Positions 61,143 to 64,000 of a DNA stretch of 64,000 nucleotides are shown piece by piece. Each line of letters begins with the position of its first letter. Within the stretch, counting starts at the first letter, position 1. The notes below the pieces were generated by a model that did no database searches, had not been told where the DNA came from, and saw only the letters and a program-made list of their open reading frames with translations. This DNA comes from Rhizobiaceae bacterium (lineage in GTDB: Bacteria > Pseudomonadota > Alphaproteobacteria > Rhizobiales > Rhizobiaceae), in NCBI GenBank assembly GCA_028281105.1, contig JANQKQ010000061.1, forward strand, positions 1 through 64,000. Direction: 5' to 3'. The position numbers were made by a program, and so were the translations under genes.

Positions 61143-61985
61143 ATGCCGGCAATCGCCCGAAAGACCATTCTGGAAAAATTCTCCGCCATGATCGCGCGCG
61201 GAAAGCCGATCGTCGGCGGCGGCGCCGGCACCGGACTTTCCGCCAAGTCGGAGGAAGCCGGCGGCATCGACCTCATCGTCATCTACAATTCCGGCCGCTA
61301 CCGTATGGCCGGCCGCGGCTCCGCCGCCGGCCTGCTCGCCTATGGCAACGCCAACGAGATCGTCAAGGAAATGGCGGTCGAGGTGCTGCCGGTCGTCAAG
61401 CACACTCCGGTGCTGGCAGGCGTCAACGGCACCGACCCGTTCGTGCTGATGCCGCGGTTTCTGGCCGAATTGAAGGACATGGGCTTTTCGGGCGTGCAGA
61501 ACTTTCCCACGGTCGGCCTGTTCGACGGCACCATGCGGGTCGCGTTTGAAGAGACCGGCATGGGTTTCGGTCTCGAGGTCGACATGATCGCTGCGGCCCA
61601 TGAACTCGATCTGCTGACCACGCCCTATGTGTTCAATATCGATGAAGCGGCCGCGATGACGCGGGCGGGAGCCGACATCATCGTTGCCCATATGGGCGTG
61701 ACCACGGGAGGCACCATCGGCGCCACATCGGCCAAGTCGCTCGACGATTGCGTCGGCGAGATCGACGCGATTTCGGCAGCCGCCCGCGCGGTGCGCTCCG
61801 ACGTGATCGTCATCGCCCATGGCGGGCCGATCTCGATGCCGGCGGACGCGGCCTACATTCTCGACAACTGCGAGCGCTGCCACGGCTTCTACGGCGCCAG
61901 CTCGGCCGAACGCCTGCCGGCCGAGACCGCCATCCGCGACCAGATCGCCGATTTCAAGGCGCTGTCGCTGAAATCGCAAAGCTAA
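61143..61985 (+). CDS. TIM-barrel protein, phosphoenolpyruvate hydrolase-like family
   Basis: 280 residues. An alpha/beta barrel is suggested by repeated strands: [65 protein letters not shown] and [12 protein letters not shown]. This family pairs with UPF0261 proteins in bacteria and is fused to them in plant Tm-1. Related to PEP mutase/isocitrate-lyase-type barrels, but no reaction is proven. GAGG before the ATG; 8 bp from the previous gene, so clearly one operon. Confidence 0.87.
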   Translation: MPAIARKTILEKFSAMIARGKPIVGGGAGTGLSAKSEEAGGIDLIVIYNSGRYRMAGRGSAAGLLAYGNANEIVKEMAVEVLPVVKHTPVLAGVNGTDPFVLMPRFLAELKDMGFSGVQNFPTVGLFDGTMRVAFEETGMGFGLEVDMIAAAHELDLLTTPYVFNIDEAAAMTRAGADIIVAHMGVTTGGTIGATSAKSLDDCVGEIDAISAAARAVRSDVIVIAHGGPISMPADAAYILDNCERCHGFYGASSAERLPAETAIRDQIADFKALSLKSQS

Positions 61986-62003
61986 CCGGAAAGGAACTGC
62001 CCC

Positions 62004-62420
62004 ATGACCGCTGCAGACAAGATGTTCGTCTATCCAAAGGACGTGGACGCTTTCGGCTTCGACTGGGGCCGGCTGGCGCTCACCGTCGGGCCGGAGGTCA
62101 ACGCGGCTCGACAGTTCTCCGGCGGCGTGGTCGACCTGCCGCCGGGCAAGGGCCACACCCGCCACAACCATCCCGGCGCCGAGGAGATCATCTTCATCAT
62201 CTCCGGCACCGGCGAACAGATGGTCGAGGACGACCAAGGCAACCCAATCGTGCGCGAAGTGACCACCGGCTGCACCGTATTCGTGCCCGAGAGCCGGTTC
62301 CACTCGACGCTCAACACCGGCGACGAGCCGATGAAGATCTTCGTGGTCTATTCCCCCGCCGGCCCGGAACTGGCACTGCGCGAACTACCTGATTTCCGCG
62401 TGATCCCGGCGGGGCAGTGA
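62004..62420 (+). CDS. Single-domain cupin protein
   Basis: 138 residues. The cupin metal site is complete: His54, His56 and Glu60 in HTRHNHPGAEE, and His100 in ESRFHSTLN. It follows the TIM-barrel gene by 18 bp with a clear GGAAAGGA site, third gene of the Tm-1-like operon. It could be an isomerase, a dioxygenase or a sensor acting on the same unknown metabolite. Confidence 0.88.
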   Translation: MTAADKMFVYPKDVDAFGFDWGRLALTVGPEVNAARQFSGGVVDLPPGKGHTRHNHPGAEEIIFIISGTGEQMVEDDQGNPIVREVTTGCTVFVPESRFHSTLNTGDEPMKIFVVYSPAGPELALRELPDFRVIPAGQ

Positions 62421-62459
62421 GCCGCGGCCCCTTCTCGCCGGCCTCGCACCCCCTCCCGC

Positions 62460-62555
62460 GTCATCCTCGCCCTTGTGGCGAGGATCTAACCCCGATGCCG
62501 ATAGCCACAGGGTCTCGATAGGGGGTTAGACCCTCGGGACAAGCCCGAGGGTGAC
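62460..62555. repeat. REP-like double hairpin element B
   Basis: Left arm 62460-62493 and inverted right arm 62521-62555, each with an inner hairpin (CCTCGCC-CTTGT-GGCGAGG; CCTCGGG-ACAAG-CCCGAGG). Same plan as the element at 9890-9975. The left inner stem differs from the others by paired changes that keep the stem. It lies between convergent genes. Confidence 0.82.
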
Positions 62556-62598
62556 GGTGTAGGGTCGATCGCCTGTCCGTTAACGGCCGGCCCGCAGC

Positions 62599-63768
62599 TT
62601 ACGCCACCCCGCCCCTATTCCAGCCACGCCCCTCGGTGCCGAACATCTCGTAGCCGGTCTCGGTCACCGTGACCGTGTCTTCCAGCTTGATGAAGCCGCG
62701 GGAGGAATGCAGCATGGTCGTCTCCACCGACAGCACCATGCCGACCTGCAGCGGCCGTTCGGCGTCCACGCCCTCATAGGCCACCGGGTGGTTGGTCATC
62801 AGGAACGGCGCTTCGTGGCTGATCAGCCCCATGCCGTGCACGAAGAAATCGGTGGAATTGGCGTTGGGCTGATCGCGCAGCGTCGCCTGGGCACTATCGA
62901 CCACCTCCTGGCCCAGAGCACCGGCCTTCACCTTGGAGAACGCCGCGTGCTGCACGGTATCGATCTCGCCGAGCAGGTCTTCCAGTTCGCCGTCCGGCTC
63001 GCCGAGGATGCCCATGCGGCAGATGTCGCCGATATAGCCGTTCAGATTGCCGCCTGAATCGATCGACAACACCTCGCCTTGTGCCCACGCCTGGTCCGAG
63101 GCCGCGCGGTTGTGGCTGGAGCCCAATGTCAGCAGACAATATTCGAAATTGAGCCCGCGCGCGCCCTCTTCGCGGCGCAGCCGGTCGATGATCCGGGTCT
63201 TGGTGTCGCCCTCGCCCGAGCCGGCGATGGTCGCCTGCATGGCGTCGGTGATCCGTTCCGAGGCATCCTTGAGCGTCGCCAGCTCCGCCGGCGTCTTGAC
63301 CGCGCGCAGCCGCTCGAACACGCCGACGGCGTCGACGAAAGTGACGCCGCCGAGCTTTTCGCCCAGCAGCGCATAAGCATCCGACGGCAGGAAGCCCGGC
63401 TCGATGCCGATGCGCGCATTGTCGATGCCCAGGCTGGCGATGTGTTCGGCCGCCTGCGCCGCCGAGTCCAACGTCCCCCAGCACTTGGCATGGATGGTCG
63501 GCGTCCAGAACGGCCGCACCGCATGTTCGCCGCCTTCCATGACGTTGCCCACATAGGCGGTGTGGTCGGGTGAACCCTTCTTGTAGATCAGGAACGGCAG
63601 ATAGCGGCTGTGGCCGATCGCGTCCATCGATGAAAAGAAGATGAACTTGTACCCGCCCATCAGATACTGAACGTTGTGCTTGGACGTGGCGACAAGCAGG
63701 TCGATGCCCGCAGCCTCCATCAACCCGTCCAGCCGTTCGTGATCGAATGGTGTTTGTGCGCTGGCCAT
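62599..63768 (-). CDS. M24 family metallopeptidase (creatinase/Xaa-Pro aminopeptidase type)
   Basis: 389 residues. An N-terminal creatinase-type domain (1-155) precedes the pita-bread domain, in which all five metal ligands are present: Asp237, Asp248, His311, Glu349 and Glu363. It is therefore more likely a true metallopeptidase (Xaa-Pro dipeptidase or aminopeptidase) than creatinase, which lost the metals. GGGGGAG just before the ATG supports the start. Convergent with the Tm-1-like operon; a palindromic repeat begins 16 bp upstream of the start, so its promoter lies in or beyond the repeat. Confidence 0.9.
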   Translation of the reverse strand: MASAQTPFDHERLDGLMEAAGIDLLVATSKHNVQYLMGGYKFIFFSSMDAIGHSRYLPFLIYKKGSPDHTAYVGNVMEGGEHAVRPFWTPTIHAKCWGTLDSAAQAAEHIASLGIDNARIGIEPGFLPSDAYALLGEKLGGVTFVDAVGVFERLRAVKTPAELATLKDASERITDAMQATIAGSGEGDTKTRIIDRLRREEGARGLNFEYCLLTLGSSHNRAASDQAWAQGEVLSIDSGGNLNGYIGDICRMGILGEPDGELEDLLGEIDTVQHAAFSKVKAGALGQEVVDSAQATLRDQPNANSTDFFVHGMGLISHEAPFLMTNHPVAYEGVDAERPLQVGMVLSVETTMLHSSRGFIKLEDTVTVTETGYEMFGTEGRGWNRGGVA

Positions 63769-63783
63769 GCCGCTCCCCCAATA

Positions 63784-63847
63784 AGCACATCCAGGATAAG
63801 TGGATACCGGTTATCCGTCCGGATGTGCGTAAAAACAAAAACTTGAG
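63784..63847. repeat. Palindromic intergenic repeat, copy 2
   Basis: Copy of the element at 3241-3306 with the same outer arms GCACATCC/GGATGTGC and inner arms GGATAA/TTATCC, and the same AAAAACAAAxACTT tail. It lies directly upstream of the M24 gene. Confidence 0.85.
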
Positions 63848-63852
63848 ACGCC

Positions 63853-63875
63853 CGGTTTTGATTCAATCAAAACCG
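63853..63875. repeat. Perfect 23-bp palindrome
   Basis: CGGTTTTGATT (63853-63863), one central C, then AATCAAAACCG (63865-63875). Similar palindromes are common between genes of Hyphomicrobiales. It could also end transcripts arriving from either side, since it contains T/A runs. Confidence 0.75.
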
Positions 63876-63912
63876 AACAGGCTCTTGAGAACCCGTTTTG
63901 GCGGCGCCACAA

Positions 63913-63925
63913 CTGGTCCTACCAG
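63913..63925. promoter_or_regulatory. GntR-type operator at the right end of the window
   Basis: CTGGT-CCT-ACCAG, a perfect palindrome of the same class as those at 48998, 49176 and 58929. No promoter elements are clear around it; its target is probably a gene beyond the window edge. Confidence 0.5.
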
Positions 63926-64000
63926 ATGCGGTGCTGAGGCCTTATTAGGCTTTCGCGCGGCAAACGGCAATCGCAAATCGCCGCTACAAATCGACGCTGG

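Noticed and set aside
60816-62303. A 495-codon open frame antisense to the Tm-1-like operon
   Set aside because: It spans three conserved plus-strand genes and has no recognisable domain.
1-64000. tRNA, rRNA, CRISPR, insertion sequence, prophage or integrase
   Set aside because: None found on reading both strands; a covariance-model search for small RNAs and riboswitches was not possible and could still add some.

Overview
The window is GC-rich, densely coded DNA in which almost every segment belongs to a gene for uptake or breakdown of small organic nitrogen, sulfur or sugar compounds. The gene families (1-Cys peroxiredoxin, several solute-binding-protein transporters including a TRAP system, Tat-exported binding proteins, a Tm-1-like pair, LeuA of about 560 residues) and the intergenic palindromic repeats point to an alphaproteobacterium, most likely of the Hyphomicrobiales (Rhizobiales) and perhaps marine. 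This placement is inference; no rRNA or tRNA gene, CRISPR array or insertion sequence was seen.

Layout. 0-9.8 kb: peroxiredoxin, two related lipase-fold envelope proteins, a small lipoprotein, a DMT exporter, a branched-chain amino acid-type binding protein, a VOC/double-cupin protein, leuA and an esterase. 10-15.7 kb: a peptide-type ABC transporter whose binding protein is divergent from its permease and ATPase genes. 15.7-22.4 kb: CocE-type hydrolase, an EF-G paralogue, ArgE-type deacylase and an amine oxidoreductase. 21.1-30.8 kb: a polyamine island (oxidoreductase, class III aminotransferase, two glutamine-synthetase-like gamma-glutamylating enzymes, and a PotFBCA-type ABC transporter). 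31-34.3 kb: a TRAP transporter. 34.4-37.7 kb: ferredoxin/rubredoxin-type reductase, aroQ, a stand-alone Lrp ligand domain and a LacI regulator. 37.7-41.9 kb: a likely organosulfonate operon (CuyA-like cysteate sulfo-lyase, Asp/Glu-type racemase, HisD/HpsN-like dehydrogenase) divergent from a LysR gene with a clear operator between them. 42-43.8 kb: epoxide hydrolase and a divergent WYL regulator.

43.8-58.8 kb is a sugar island: xylB-xylA-TIM-barrel isomerase-Gfo/Idh dehydrogenase on the minus strand; a tagatose-3-epimerase-like enzyme, an enolase-superfamily dehydratase, a GntR regulator and a 2-hydroxyacid dehydrogenase on the plus strand; then a six-gene ABC transporter (binding protein, two permeases, a 67-residue membrane protein, two ATPases). 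The palindrome CTGGT-N3-ACCAG stands before xylB, before the epimerase gene, before the transporter operon, and again at the right end of the window. It fits a FadR-type GntR site and suggests that one regulator controls the whole island.

59.1-62.4 kb carries a TetR gene and a divergent Tm-1-like / TIM-barrel / cupin operon that share a symmetric 33-bp operator; the biochemical role of this set is unknown. An M24 (creatinase/prolidase) enzyme and a cluster of repeats close the window. The best candidates for undescribed biology are the Tm-1-like operon, the CTGGT-N3-ACCAG sugar regulon and the cysteate/sulfonate operon with its racemase.
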